Part shown: positions 34,857 to 43,699 of the stretch, in pieces | How the letters are laid out: each line of letters begins with the position of its first letter | Numbering within the stretch: the stretch's first letter is position 1 | NCBI RefSeq assembly: GCF_024699985.1 | Contig: NZ_JAJONA010000001.1 | Location: 2,046,001 to 2,110,000, forward strand | Length of the DNA stretch: 64,000 nt | Reading direction: 5' to 3' | DNA from: Phenylobacterium sp. J367 | GTDB taxonomy: Bacteria > Pseudomonadota > Alphaproteobacteria > Caulobacterales > Caulobacteraceae | The notes under the pieces: generated by a model | The model's database searches: none | What the model saw: only the letters and a program-made list of their open reading frames with translations | Told to the model about the DNA's origin: nothing | Program-made: the position numbers and the translations under genes

Positions 34857-35321
34857 ATGGACGAGAAGTCGGAAGTCATCGAGATGACGGCGGATATCGT
34901 TTCCGCCTACGTGGGCAACAACACCGTGGCCGCCGCCGACCTGCCGGCGCTGATCCAGAGCGTTCACCGCGCCCTGGCGGGCGTTTCCTCCGGTCAGGAG
35001 ACGGCCGAGGTCGCGCCGAAGGAACCCGCGGTCCCGGTGCGCCGGTCGATCACGCCGGATTACCTCGTCTGCCTCGAGGATGGCCGCAAGTTCAAGTCGC
35101 TGAAGCGGCACCTGCGGACCAAGTACAACATGAGCCCCGAGGAGTACCGGGCGAAGTGGAACCTGCCAAAGGACTATCCGATGGTGGCTCCGAACTACGC
35201 CAAGGCCCGCTCGGACCTCGCCAAGCAGATGGGTCTCGGCCAGGGCGGCCGCCAGGGCGCCCCGCAAGAAGCGCTGAGATCCGCAGCCGGCGTCCGCCGG
35301 AACAACAGCCTCTTAAGTTAA
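34857..35321 (+). CDS. mucR: MucR family transcriptional regulator (zinc-finger, Ros/MucR)
   Basis: A compact regulator. It starts MDEKSEVIEMTADIVSAYVG with NNTVAAADLPALIQSVH, the MucR oligomerisation part, then SITPDYLVCLEDGRKFKSLKRHLRTKYNMSPEEYRAKW in pieces, the zinc-finger region with one Cys and paired His. In Caulobacter, MucR proteins work with SciP/CtrA in cell-cycle control. As read, the frame runs to 35321 with an unnatural tail. Removing one base from the C run at 35260-35263 gives a short basic end (GARKKR) and a stop at 35277, about 139 residues, the usual family length. The terminator at 35327 fits either. Confidence 0.92.
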   Translation: MDEKSEVIEMTADIVSAYVGNNTVAAADLPALIQSVHRALAGVSSGQETAEVAPKEPAVPVRRSITPDYLVCLEDGRKFKSLKRHLRTKYNMSPEEYRAKWNLPKDYPMVAPNYAKARSDLAKQMGLGQGGRQGAPQEALRSAAGVRRNNSLLS

Positions 35322-35326
35322 GGAAT

Positions 35327-35346
35327 GCCCGCCGGTCTCGGCGGGC
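35327..35346 (+). terminator. Rho-independent terminator of mucR
   Basis: GCCCGCCG at 35327-35334 pairs with CGGCGGGC at 35339-35346 with a GTCT loop, followed by GTTCTGCTTTTC. Confidence 0.75.
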
Positions 35347-35473
35347 GTTCTGCTTTTCAGTCACCCCACGCGCGAAATCTGTTGTCGCGCCATGATTTTG
35401 ACTTGCCGCCGATTCGCGCATCAGGCGATAAGTGATTCGTTGTGATTCCAACGGGTTGTTAAGGAATCTGAAC

Positions 35474-35968
35474 ATGGCGGCGCAGATCGGAGCCCCCGCA
35501 GCGGCGGCTCGCGCCCATGAGGAGATGATCCGCTACTGGGCCCAGCTTCGGCGGGGCGCCGGCCTGCCGGGCCGTGGCGACATCCATCCCTCGGGCTTCA
35601 AGCGCCTGCTGCCCACCGTCAGCCTGCTGGACGTGGTCCGCGGCGACGGCGGCGGCCTCGACTACCGCATCCGGCTGGCCGGCACCGACCTCTACGGGGT
35701 CTATGGCCGCGAGATCACCGGCCGCACCATCTCCGAGGTCTATGCGTCGAGCGCCGCCGAGTACTGGCGCGGTGAACTCGGCCGGGTGGTCGCCGAGCGC
35801 CGGCCGGCCGTGGGCGTCCACAACCTCGCCTGGAAGGGCGCCTCCCACCTGTCGATCCTGTGGCTGCGCCTGCCCCTGGCCTCCAACGGGTCCGACGTGG
35901 ACATGATCCTCGGCTACGACGCCGTGGTCGGCATGAGCCAGCTCTATAGCGGCATCCGCGCCGCCTGA
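35474..35968 (+). CDS. PAS-fold domain protein (PAS_5-like)
   Basis: A 164-residue single-domain protein from ATG 35474. HEEMIRYWAQLRRGAGLPGRGDI followed by SLLDVVRGDGGGLDYRIRLAGTDL and YGREITGRTISEVY is the pattern of PAS_5 proteins, common in alphaproteobacteria. There is no output domain, membrane helix or signal peptide. Such proteins may sense a ligand or work as adaptors; the function is unknown. It follows mucR on the same strand but after its terminator. Confidence 0.75.
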   Translation: MAAQIGAPAAAARAHEEMIRYWAQLRRGAGLPGRGDIHPSGFKRLLPTVSLLDVVRGDGGGLDYRIRLAGTDLYGVYGREITGRTISEVYASSAAEYWRGELGRVVAERRPAVGVHNLAWKGASHLSILWLRLPLASNGSDVDMILGYDAVVGMSQLYSGIRAA

Positions 35969-35990
35969 TCCCACTCGTTAAACCGAACGG

Positions 35991-36035
35991 TTGACTATCC
36001 GCTTTTGCCGGCCTAATCCTCAACTTGATGGTTGA
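35991..36035 (+). promoter_or_regulatory. Promoter and ArsR-type operator overlapping the start of the ArsR gene
   Basis: TTGACT (35991-35996), 17 bases, TAATCC (36014-36019) make a good sigma-70-type promoter. TCAAC-N6-GTTGA (36020-36035) is a palindrome across the ATG at 36028, like the autorepressor sites of small ArsR regulators. Transcription would begin at about 36026, so the mRNA would be leaderless or nearly so. A second palindrome AACCGAACGGTT overlaps the -35 box (35981-35992). Confidence 0.55.
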
Positions 36036-36381
36036 ATTAGAGCCCGCCCGCCTCGACGCCGTGTTCCACGCCCTCGGCGACGCCACGCGCCGCCGGATGC
36101 TGCTCAGCCTCGCCGAAGGCGAGCGCAGCGTGGGCGAGCTGGCGGCCCCGCACCGCATGTCGCTGGCGGCGGCGTCGAAGCACATCAAGGCCCTGGAGCG
36201 CGCCGGCCTCGTCCGCCGCGAGGTCCGCGGGCGCACCCACCTCTGCCGTCTGGAAGCCCGGCCGCTGGCCGGCGCCCACGACTGGCTGAAGCCCTACGAG
36301 CGGTTCTGGAACGGCCGGCTCGACGTCCTCGAAGGCCTGCTGAGGGCCGAGGACGAAGCCCAGAAAGGGAGTGACGGATGA
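36028..36381 (+). CDS. ArsR/SmtB-family (SdpR-like) regulator
   Basis: A 117-residue winged-helix repressor from ATG 36028. FHALGDATRRRMLLSLAEGERSVGELA, HRMSLAAASKHIKALERAGL and RREVRGRTHLCRLEARPL are the recognition and wing parts. It lacks the metal-binding cysteines of the arsenic type and belongs to the group coupled to SRPBCC proteins. It overlaps the SRPBCC gene by 4 bases (ATGA) and probably represses both through the operator at its own start. Confidence 0.88.
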   Translation: MVELEPARLDAVFHALGDATRRRMLLSLAEGERSVGELAAPHRMSLAAASKHIKALERAGLVRREVRGRTHLCRLEARPLAGAHDWLKPYERFWNGRLDVLEGLLRAEDEAQKGSDG

Positions 36382-36916
36382 ACGACTTCGGCATGTCGCC
36401 GGGCCCCGGCGTGGTCCGCTTCGAGCGGCTGCTGCCCGGCCCGATCGAACGGGTCTGGGCGTATCTCACCGAGAGCGAGAAGCGCGGCCGCTGGTTCGCC
36501 GTAGGCGAGATGGACCTGAGGGAAGGCGGCCACGCCGACATCAACTTCCGCCACGCCCAGCTCTCGGACGTGCCTGACCCGCCCCCGAGAAGCACCGGGA
36601 GATGAACGAGACCGGCTTCAACTCGACCGGCACGATCCTCAAGGTCGACCCGCCGCGCCTGCTGAGCTTCGCCTGGCATGAGGAGGAGGGGCCGCCGTCC
36701 GTGGTCACCTTCGAGCTGGAGCCGCGCGGGACCGAGGTGCTGCTCACCCTGACCCACAGCGAACTGCGCGACCGCGCCATGATGGTCGACGTCTCGGGCG
36801 GCTGGCACAGCCATCTCGCCCAGCTCGTGGACGAGCTCGCCGGCCGGCCCCGCGGCCCGTTCTGGGGCCGCCATGCCGAGCTGGAAGGCGTCTACGAAAA
36901 GCGGCTGCCGGCCTAA
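36378..36916 (+). pseudogene. SRPBCC (AHSA1-type) family protein, frameshifted
   Basis: The first part, from ATG 36378, has FERLLPGPIERVWAYLTESEKRGRWF, the AHSA1/START entry. At the C run 36578-36580 one base is missing; adding it joins to APEKHREMNETGFNSTGTIL, PPRLLSFAWHEEEGPPSVV and GWHSHLAQLVDELAG. The restored length is about 180. The fold binds hydrophobic ligands. The ArsR-SRPBCC pair is a very common module of unknown physiological role. Confidence 0.82.
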
Positions 36917-37337
36917 GCGGCCTTGGCCAGTTCCGCGTCGCGGCGGATGCGGGCGACCATGGAGGCGAGCCCGTTCGACCGCTGCGACGATAGGGCGCCG
37001 GTCAGGCCGAGGGCGTCGAAGGCCGCCTTGGTGTCGAAGTCGAGGATCTCGCCCGGCGCGCGTCCCGAGAACAGCCGCAGCAGGATGGCGATCAGGCCGC
37101 GCACGATGTGGGCGTCGCTGTCGCCGCGGAAGGCGAGCGTCCCGTCGGGCTGGGGTTCGGTGACAAGCCAGACCTGGCTCGCGCAGCCACGCACCTTGTT
37201 GGCCTCCGACCGCTCCGCGTCGGTCAGGGGGCGAGCTCCCGCCCGAGGTCGATCACATAGCGGTAGCGCTCCTCCCAGTCGCCCAGGACGTCGAACTCGT
37301 CGGAAAGGTCGCGGAAGTCCTGGTCGATGCTCGGCAT
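36913..37337 (-). pseudogene. sufE: SufE family sulfur acceptor, frameshifted
   Basis: The restored protein is about 141 residues. From ATG 37337: MPSIDQDFRDLSDEFDVLGD, WEERYRYVIDLGRELAP. At the G run 37227-37231 a base is missing; adding it continues LTDAERSEANKVRGCASQVWL, where Cys in VRGCASQ accepts persulfide from the cysteine desulfurase SufS. The end DALGLTGALSSQRSNGLASM is also typical. It works in iron-sulfur cluster assembly; no other suf gene is adjacent. A true null is unlikely, so this is probably a sequence error. Confidence 0.88.
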
Positions 37338-37447
37338 GGCTGGCGGCACTTAAGGGGCGGCGGGCCTCGCTGCAACAGCCGGGCTCGGGGCGCCGGCGTT
37401 CGGCGATCGGGGTTGGTGGGGGCCGCCTTCCCGCTATAGTGGCGACC

Positions 37448-38134
37448 GTGACCGCCCAGACCCTCAACGCCCAGATCAGCGTCTCGCGCGCCGGCTCCAT
37501 CCCCGACCGCATCGCCGGCTGGCAGCGCCGCCGCATGTTCGAGCGCTTCCTGCACGAGATGGACCCCGGCCCGGAGGACACCCTGCTCGACGTCGGCGCC
37601 ACCAGCGACCAGACGCTGGAGCATTCGAACTATGCGGTCGCCTGGTATCCGCACAAATCGAAGATCACCACGGTCGGCATCGACGACGCCTCGTTCCTCG
37701 AGACCCGCTATCCGGGCGTGACCTTCCGCAAGGCCGATGGCCGCGCCCTGCCGTTCGCGGACGGAAGCTTCGACTTCGTCCATTCCAGCGCGGTGCTGGA
37801 GCACGTGGGCGCCCGCGCCGACCAGGCGCGGTTCATCGCCGAGCTGTGGCGCGTCGCCCGCAAGGGCGTGTTCCTGACCACGCCGAACCGCTGGTTCCCG
37901 ATCGAATTCCACTCGGTCCTGCCGCTTGTCCACTGGCTGCCGCGCCCGGCCTTCTGGCGGGTGCTGAACGCCACCGGCCGCGGCGAGCTGGCCGACGAGG
38001 CGGTGCTGAACCTGCTGGGCGGCGAAGACCTGAGGAAGGTCGCCCAGGCGTCCGGCGCCGCGGGCAAGGTCGCCTCGGTCTCCCTGCTCGGCTGGCCCTC
38101 GAACCTTCTGCTGATCGCCCGCAAGGCCGCCTAG
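37448..38134 (+). CDS. Class I SAM-dependent methyltransferase (Methyltransf_11-like)
   Basis: A 228-residue protein from GTG 37448 (MTAQTLNAQISVSRAG). Motif I is TLLDVGATSDQTLEHSNY, in which the usual glycines are partly replaced, so cofactor binding is less sure. The rest fits: GVTFRKADGRALPFADGSFDFVHSSAVLEH and KGVFLTTPNRWFPIEFH. The C-terminal part (VLNLLGGEDLRKVAQ) is typical of lipid or sugar methyltransferases. The substrate is unknown. Its stop codon lies inside a hairpin of the following repeat. Confidence 0.8.
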   Translation: MTAQTLNAQISVSRAGSIPDRIAGWQRRRMFERFLHEMDPGPEDTLLDVGATSDQTLEHSNYAVAWYPHKSKITTVGIDDASFLETRYPGVTFRKADGRALPFADGSFDFVHSSAVLEHVGARADQARFIAELWRVARKGVFLTTPNRWFPIEFHSVLPLVHWLPRPAFWRVLNATGRGELADEAVLNLLGGEDLRKVAQASGAAGKVASVSLLGWPSNLLLIARKAA

Positions 38135-38188
38135 AGCGGTTTCGCCGCTCGAGCGCACTCTACACTTTTGAATCTGGAGCACGATTCA
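38134..38188. repeat. Intergenic palindromic element with paired GANTC sites
   Basis: GAGCGG-TTTCG-CCGCTC (38134-38150) forms a hairpin. It is followed by TGAATC (38169-38174) and GATTCA (38183-38188) as an inverted repeat. Both arms contain GANTC, the CcrM methylation site. Similar elements occur between genes in related genomes as far as I recall. Confidence 0.5.
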
Positions 38189-38222
38189 GCGGTCAGGCGA
38201 CGCCACCTGGCCCCGTCGTGCT

Positions 38223-39113
38223 CTAGCCGCCGGTGTCGGCCGCCGCGTCCAGGGCCGCAACATAGGCGTCGGCCCGGGTCCCGCCCGTCCGGCGGTCGCT
38301 CTCCTGCAGCAGGCGGAGCACCACGTCGAACGAGCGGTAGCAGTCGTGCAGGATGTTCGCGAGGCGCAGGATCTGACCGTCGTCGAGGCCGCTCAGGTCG
38401 ACGATGTCGCGGATGTAGATGACGTCGCCCCAGAAGAGCTGGCTGTGCCCATCCCGCTTGTGGTTGCCGATGCGGAGCGGGGAGAGGTCCCGCGTTGTGA
38501 GGGCGTCGAACCGGTGCAGCATGAAGCCGTTGGCCCGCATCACCGCGTCGATGTCGCCGTACAGCGGCTGGTCGATGTACATCTGCATGAAGCAGACCTC
38601 GGTGTGCACGACCAGCGCGTCGCGCAGGCGCTCGCGGGCGTTCTCGAACACCATGACCTCGCCGCCCTGGATGTCGATCTTCAGATAGTCCATGCCCTCG
38701 ATTTCGGGCAGGTCGTCCAGGCGGACCGTGTCCAGCTCGACGCGCTCCACGACCGTCGCCCAGAAGGCGAAGTTGTTGAACAGCGACAGCACCGGGACGC
38801 TCGGCTCCAGGAGCGAGGTCATCCCGGAGTTCAGGCAGATCTTCAGCTCGTGGCGGCCGCCGTCGGCCACGGCGTAGGGCAGGTAGGTCTCGTACGGCCC
38901 CTTCGCGTCCTCCAGAGCCTGCCGCGCCTCGGGGTTGGGCTCGAAGCCGATCAGGTCCGCCCGGCCGGTGGCCATCAGCGACGCGTAGGGCGGCGGATCG
39001 CCGATGGGATTGGCGCCGACGTCCACGATGCGGATCCGGTCGGGCAGGTCGACGATCTCGTGCAGGGGCGGGCGCAGGGAGTCCGCGTCGCGGCGGATCG
39101 GGAGGCTGGCCAT
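38223..39113 (-). CDS. FkbM family methyltransferase
   Basis: A 296-residue protein from ATG 39113. IRIVDVGANPIGDPPPYASL is the SAM-binding start, LIGFEPNPEARQAL the acidic-loop motif, and DYLKIDIQGGEVMVFENARE the FkbM hallmark. FkbM enzymes methylate sugars or polyketides, often in surface-polysaccharide or glycan pathways. Substrate unknown. The gene downstream of the heme-binding-like protein is on the same strand, 108 bases away. Confidence 0.85.
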   Translation of the reverse strand: MASLPIRRDADSLRPPLHEIVDLPDRIRIVDVGANPIGDPPPYASLMATGRADLIGFEPNPEARQALEDAKGPYETYLPYAVADGGRHELKICLNSGMTSLLEPSVPVLSLFNNFAFWATVVERVELDTVRLDDLPEIEGMDYLKIDIQGGEVMVFENARERLRDALVVHTEVCFMQMYIDQPLYGDIDAVMRANGFMLHRFDALTTRDLSPLRIGNHKRDGHSQLFWGDVIYIRDIVDLSGLDDGQILRLANILHDCYRSFDVVLRLLQESDRRTGGTRADAYVAALDAAADTGG

Positions 39114-39221
39114 GGGGTCCCTGCGGTTGCGCCGAGCGCCCCAGGCGAGGGGGCCGCCCGACCGTTGTGTCGTGATTCCCGCGCCCGCCCACGGGACGTA
39201 TCGCCCCATGGCGGCCAGTCC

Positions 39222-39897
39222 TCAGCCCAGGCCGTGCGCGTCCGCCTTGCTGACCCCGTCGCGCTCGATGCGCAGCAGCGGATTGCGCCGCGGTTCGCCC
39301 ACCTTGCTCAGCCGGTTGCGGTCGATGTGGTGGAAGGGCTCGTCGCGGCCGCGGACCTGCAGGACCGTGTCGGAGACGTAGCTCCAGGTCCCGTCCGGCT
39401 GGAAGGTCACCTCGAGGGTGAAGCTGTCGGTGCGGAACGCCCACTCCAGGAAGTCCGTGGAACAGATGCCGTAGGTCGGGTCGCCGCGCTTCGCCCGGAC
39501 GGTGATCCGGCTGTCGTCGGGCCCCGCCAGGCCGCCGGCCAGCACCGTCTGGCCGCGGGGGGATCGACAGCGTCTGCATGACGAGGCCGGTCTCGGGCTC
39601 CCAGAGCCAGTAGCCCACCTGGTCGTGGAAGGTGGTCTCCTCGTCCGTCGAGACGATGTGGATGTGGTAGCGCAGGCCGTAGAGGATCTGCGGCCCGTTC
39701 GGCTGCGGGTCGATCGGATGCATCTCGATACGCTCGAGGTATTCCCGACGCTCCGGCCCGTCGGCCTTAGGGTTCACGTCGACGCCCTTGCGGCCCTCCC
39801 AGACCCCCGCCAGCCGCCGGAGCGGGCCGAGATTGGCCAGGCCGTCGGGGTCGACGTCCTCCGGCTCCGTGAAGATATCGTCCGGAAAGTCGTGCAT
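39222..39897 (-). pseudogene. Nitrobindin/heme-binding beta-barrel-like protein, frameshifted
   Basis: From ATG 39897: acidic start, then LGPLRRLAGVWEGRKGVDVN, the typical start of nitrobindin-like (DUF1794/THAP4-like) beta-barrels. Sequence then runs QILYGLRYHIHIVSTDEETTF and GYWLWEPETGLVMQTLSIP to the G run 39557-39562. One extra base there breaks the frame; without it the product continues RGQTVLAGGLAGPDDSRITV and ends at 39222. About 225 residues. Members may bind heme or fatty acids; here there is no proof of heme binding. Confidence 0.65.
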
Positions 39898-39994
39898 CTC
39901 GCCCCCTCGGTCGCGGCTCCGCGCTCCTGGGTAGCGGTTGGACGGGCCGACGCAAGCGTCCAGCGGGCCGGCCGGACGAAGTCGGCCGTCCTGG

Positions 39995-40776
39995 TCAGCC
40001 GGCCGGCAGTCGGACCCGCGCGGAAAGTCCCTGGCCGGGGGCAGAGACCAGGGTCAGCTTGCCGCCCATGGCCTGGCAGTTGAGGTCGCAGATGGCGAGG
40101 CCGAGGCCCGCCCCGTGGCCGCGGCGGGTGAGCGCGTTCTCGCCCTGCTCGAAGGGCTTCACGAGCCTCGGCAGGTCGGCCGGGTCGACGCCCTCGCCGT
40201 CGTCCTCGATGACCACTTCCACGAAAGCCCCATGGCGCTCGACGCGCACGCGCACCTCGCCGCCATCCGGCGAGAAGGCCACGGCGTTCTGCAGGAGGTT
40301 GCCGACCACGGTGCGCAGCGCCTTCGGGTCGGCGTGGATCAGGATCTGCTCGGCGCTCTGGTCGACGTTCAGCCGGATGTCGCGCCCCTTGAGATCCTCG
40401 GCGAGCGCGCCGGTCACGTCGTCGAGCGCGGCTTCCAGCGGCTCGGCGCGGGCGTTCATTTCGCCGGATCCGCTCTCCAGCCGGGCGATCTCCAGCACCT
40501 GGTTGACCAGTTTCAGCAGGCGCGAGCCGCTGCCGCGGATGATCTCGGCGTATTCGCGGTAGTGGGGATCGCCCAGCGGCCCGTAGAGCCCGAAGCCAGG
40601 ATGTCCGAGAAGCCGAGGATCGAGTTCAGCGGGGTGCGCAGCTCATGGCTGACCATCCGCAGGAACGACCGCTTCTGATCCTCGAACGCCTGATCGCGCC
40701 GCGCCTGCTGCGCGCTGGGCGCGCGAGCGTTCGCGGGGACCGCCGTCTGGGCCGCCATGGATGCCGGTTTTGGCAT
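39995..40776 (-). pseudogene. Soluble histidine kinase, DivJ/PleC-like core, frameshifted
   Basis: From ATG 40776 (or 40758): a short N-terminus, then FLRMVSHELRTPLNSILGF with the phospho-His. Near 40594-40600 one base is missing; restored, the sequence reads FGLYGPLGDPHYREYAEIIR and LLKLVNQVLEIARLESG, then the ATPase domain (LLQNAVAFSPDGGEV, GHGAGLGLAICDLN). About 260 residues with no sensor or membrane part. The HisKA region is close to that of the divergent DivJ-like kinase, suggesting a common partner such as DivK; that is inference. Confidence 0.75.
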
Positions 40777-40971
40777 TTTTCGCCTTCGTTGGACCTTCTG
40801 TCCGACCTGAAACGCGAGTGTCGCCTGCCGCACTTACGAATTGGTTGCAGTGGCGGTTGTTTCTCGCCTTTTCGTGGAGCCGTCGCGTCGCAGGCGAGCG
40901 GTCTTACGTGGACTCGCCCAGGCCGCTAAGCTGTCCGGACCGCACCCCGGGATGGAATCGCAACTGAGAGC

Positions 40972-42669
40972 ATGCCGTACCGGCGATACAACTCCCGAAG
41001 GAAGCCGCGCCGCCTCGGCGGCTTCGCGCTCGCCTGGCACCTCGCTTGGGCCGGCGCGGTGCTTGCCGCGGCCGGGATCCTCGTGGGCCTGGGCCGCCTC
41101 GCGCCCGGAACGGAACTGGCCGCGCTCGCCGTCGGCGCGGTGCCGGCGCTGGTGGGCGCGGGCCTTGCCCTGCTGGACGCCCGCCCCGCCCGGGTGATCG
41201 CCATCCTCGTCTGGACCCTCGCCGGCGCGGTCGCCTGCCAGATGACCGGCGGCACGCTCGGCCCGCTCGCCGCCTGGTGCCTGGCGCCGCTGGCCGCCGC
41301 CGCCGCCTTCCGTCGCTCCGAGCTGCTGTCCCTGGGCGCGGCCGGCGCGGTCGCCGCCGCCGCCCTGGCTTCCGTGGGCACGCTGCTCATGCCGCTGCCG
41401 AGCCCGTCTCCGGCGCTCGCCCCCTGGTTCAGCCTGCTGTCGCTCTCGACGGTGGCCATCGGCCTGGGCGCTGGCCTCGTCTCGCTGCAGGGCCATGCCC
41501 GCTTCGAGGGCCGTCGGCGCGACGCGGCCGAGCAGGCGCTGCGGGAGGTGCTCGACAACCAGCCCCAGCTCCTGATGAGCGTCTATCCCGGCGGCCGCAT
41601 CCTGGAGGCCTTCGGCCAGGCGCCCGGCGAGGCGAGCGCGCACGGGCTCTTCGGCCGCAACCTCTCCGAACTCGTCTCGCCCGACGACCGCCTCGCCGTC
41701 GAGGAGGCCCTGCAGCGCGCCGTGCAGGACGGCTCGGCCGAGGCGGCGTTCATTCCGGCCCACGATCCCGACGGCTGGTGCGTGCTGTCGCTGCGGCGGA
41801 TGAGCGACATCCGCCTGGTGGGCGCGGTCCGCGACGCCCGGGCGCAGAAGGCCCGGGAGACCGAGCTCGACCAGGCCCGCGCGTCGGCCGAGAGCCAGAA
41901 CGCGGGCAAGTCCCGCTTCCTCGCCAACATGAGCCACGAGCTGCGCACCCCGCTCAACGCGATCATGGGCTTCTCCGACATCATGCGGCAGCGGCTCTTC
42001 GGGCCGATGTCCGACCGCTATGTGGAATACGCCGAGCTGGTCCACGAGAGCGGCGCGCACCTGCTGGAGCTGATCAACGACATCCTCGACATGTCGAAGA
42101 TCGAGGCCGAGCGGTTCGAGCTGGCCCGCGAGACCTTCGACGCCCGCGACGCCATCTCGGCGGTGCTGCGGCTGATGCGCGGCCAGGCCGACCGGGCCGG
42201 GGTGACCCTGCGCGGCGTCCTGCCGACCGAGCCGCTCGACGCGGACGCCGACCGCCGGGCGCTCAAGCAGATCGCGCTGAACCTGGTGTCCAACGCGCTG
42301 AAGTTCACGCCCCAGACCGGCACGGTCACCGTCACGGTGCAGGGGGCGGGAGACGTGCTGGAGATCGTCGTCGCCGACACCGGCGTGGGGATCGCCGTCC
42401 AGGACCTCGAGCGCCTGGGGCGGCCCTTCGAGCAGGCCGGAGACGCCGGTCAGAAGGCCAATGGCGCGGGGCTCGGCCTGTCGCTGGTGCGGGCTTTCGC
42501 GCGTCTGCACGGCGGCGACATGGCCATCGAGAGCGCGTTGGGCGAAGGGACCACGGTCACCGTCCGGATGCCTGTCCTCAGGCCGGCCGCCCTCAGCGCC
42601 CCCGCGCCGACCGCGGCTCCTGCAGCGCCACCCGCGCCGGCGCCGCCGGTTTCGGCGAACCGGCCGTAA
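40972..42669 (+). CDS. divJ: Membrane sensor histidine kinase, DivJ-like
   Basis: A 565-residue kinase. Residues about 18-172 are six hydrophobic helices; a PAS-like segment follows (MSVYPGGRILEAFGQAPGEA) to about 290. Residues 314-420 are HisKA with His322 in FLANMSHELRTPLNAIMGF and the DivJ/PleC-type stretch LFGPMSDRYVEYAELVHESG, LLELINDILDMSKIEAE. HATPase has NLVSNALKFTP and GVGIAVQDLERLGRPFEQAG. Caulobacter DivJ has this layout and controls DivK phosphorylation in stalked cells. The tail is Ala/Pro-rich. The symbol is a best guess from resemblance; another PleC/DivJ paralogue is possible. Confidence 0.7.
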   Translation: MPYRRYNSRRKPRRLGGFALAWHLAWAGAVLAAAGILVGLGRLAPGTELAALAVGAVPALVGAGLALLDARPARVIAILVWTLAGAVACQMTGGTLGPLAAWCLAPLAAAAAFRRSELLSLGAAGAVAAAALASVGTLLMPLPSPSPALAPWFSLLSLSTVAIGLGAGLVSLQGHARFEGRRRDAAEQALREVLDNQPQLLMSVYPGGRILEAFGQAPGEASAHGLFGRNLSELVSPDDRLAVEEALQRAVQDGSAEAAFIPAHDPDGWCVLSLRRMSDIRLVGAVRDARAQKARETELDQARASAESQNAGKSRFLANMSHELRTPLNAIMGFSDIMRQRLFGPMSDRYVEYAELVHESGAHLLELINDILDMSKIEAERFELARETFDARDAISAVLRLMRGQADRAGVTLRGVLPTEPLDADADRRALKQIALNLVSNALKFTPQTGTVTVTVQGAGDVLEIVVADTGVGIAVQDLERLGRPFEQAGDAGQKANGAGLGLSLVRAFARLHGGDMAIESALGEGTTVTVRMPVLRPAALSAPAPTAAPAAPPAPAPPVSANRP

Positions 42670-43552
42670 GGAAGGCGCGGCCAGCGGCGAAGTCTCCGAC
42701 CTCGACGTAGGCCCGGCGCGTCCCGCCCGCGAACAGAAACTCCACCACCACGGCCTCGCGCGGGTCGAGGCTGGACAGCCGGCCGATGGCGCCCGCCGGG
42801 AAGCGGAACGCCCAGCCCGACTTCATGTCGTCGGCGAGCAGCTCGGGGTTCGCCTGGGTCCGCGTCTGGGCCATGTAGCCGGTCTGCGCACTCGCCGGCG
42901 GCACGCGCCGGGTGAGCGGCAGGGCCGAGGTCGGGCCGCCGTAGTAGCGGTCGAGGTAGGGGCCCCACGTGCGGATCGTGTCGCGGGTGACGAGCCTCGC
43001 GCCATAGGGCTCGGCTCCGTCGGCGAAGCGGGCCACGGCCATCAGCGTCCCGGCGTCCTCCGAACCGATCAGGCCGAAGGTCATGCGGTCGCGGCCGAAG
43101 CGGGCTTCCTGGGCGAGGCGCCAGCGCACCTTGTAGGAGGGGATGCGATCGGCCTTCCAGGCGGCGAAGTCGCCGGGATAGGTCATCCGCGCCAGCCGGG
43201 TGTAGCCGTCGAAGGCGTTGCGCACCCGCTCGGCGGTGACGGTCATGTCCGGTGAGCGGCAGGCCACGCGCGCCACGCGGCCGCGGGCGTCGCGCTCGGC
43301 GGCCTTGAGCTTGTCGGCGGACACACCGGCGCGCAGGGCCGTGCCGCGCGCCTGGGCGGCGCCGGCGGCGAGCGCCTGCGACACCTCGGGCGCGAATAGC
43401 CCACAGCGGCCGTCGGCCGCCATCATGGCCGTACGCTCGACAAACAGGTCGATGGCCTGGCCATGCGCCAGACCCGGCGCAGCCACCATCGCTGCGCCCA
43501 ACAACCCCATCCACCGAGACGCCGGCCGCGCATTTTTGCGCGTGTCCGTCAT
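42593..43552 (-). CDS. Exported hypothetical protein, 319 aa
   Basis: A signal-peptide-like start (WMGLLGAAMVAAPGLAHGQA) is followed by AIDLFVERTAMMAADGRCGLFAPEVSQAL and several later blocks (MTYPGDFAAWKADRIPSYKVRW, FLIGSEDAGTLMAVARFADG-like). No family is recognised. Its 3' end overlaps the 3' end of the DivJ-like kinase gene by 77 bases, in convergent orientation. The C-terminal 40 residues, in the overlap, are probably non-conserved. Three cysteines could pair in the periplasm. Confidence 0.6.
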   Translation of the reverse strand: MTDTRKNARPASRWMGLLGAAMVAAPGLAHGQAIDLFVERTAMMAADGRCGLFAPEVSQALAAGAAQARGTALRAGVSADKLKAAERDARGRVARVACRSPDMTVTAERVRNAFDGYTRLARMTYPGDFAAWKADRIPSYKVRWRLAQEARFGRDRMTFGLIGSEDAGTLMAVARFADGAEPYGARLVTRDTIRTWGPYLDRYYGGPTSALPLTRRVPPASAQTGYMAQTRTQANPELLADDMKSGWAFRFPAGAIGRLSSLDPREAVVVEFLFAGGTRRAYVEVGDFAAGRAFLTAGSPKPAAPARVALQEPRSARGR

Positions 43553-43699
43553 TCGCGTCTTTTCGTTGTTCTCTCGTCAGCCTTTACGGCCGTTGACCCT
43601 GGTTTAGGGGGTGCAGCTTGCGGTTGGGTTGAGGAACGTCCTTAAGCGATACGGTAAACGGGATGACAGGGTCCCGGCGGTGCGGCAGGGTCCGCCGCC

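Noticed and set aside
38131-39897. A 588-codon minus-strand open frame spanning the FkbM gene and the heme-binding-like gene
   Set aside because: Only its first part is the real start of the beta-barrel protein; the rest is a wrong-frame reading caused by the indel at 39557-39562.
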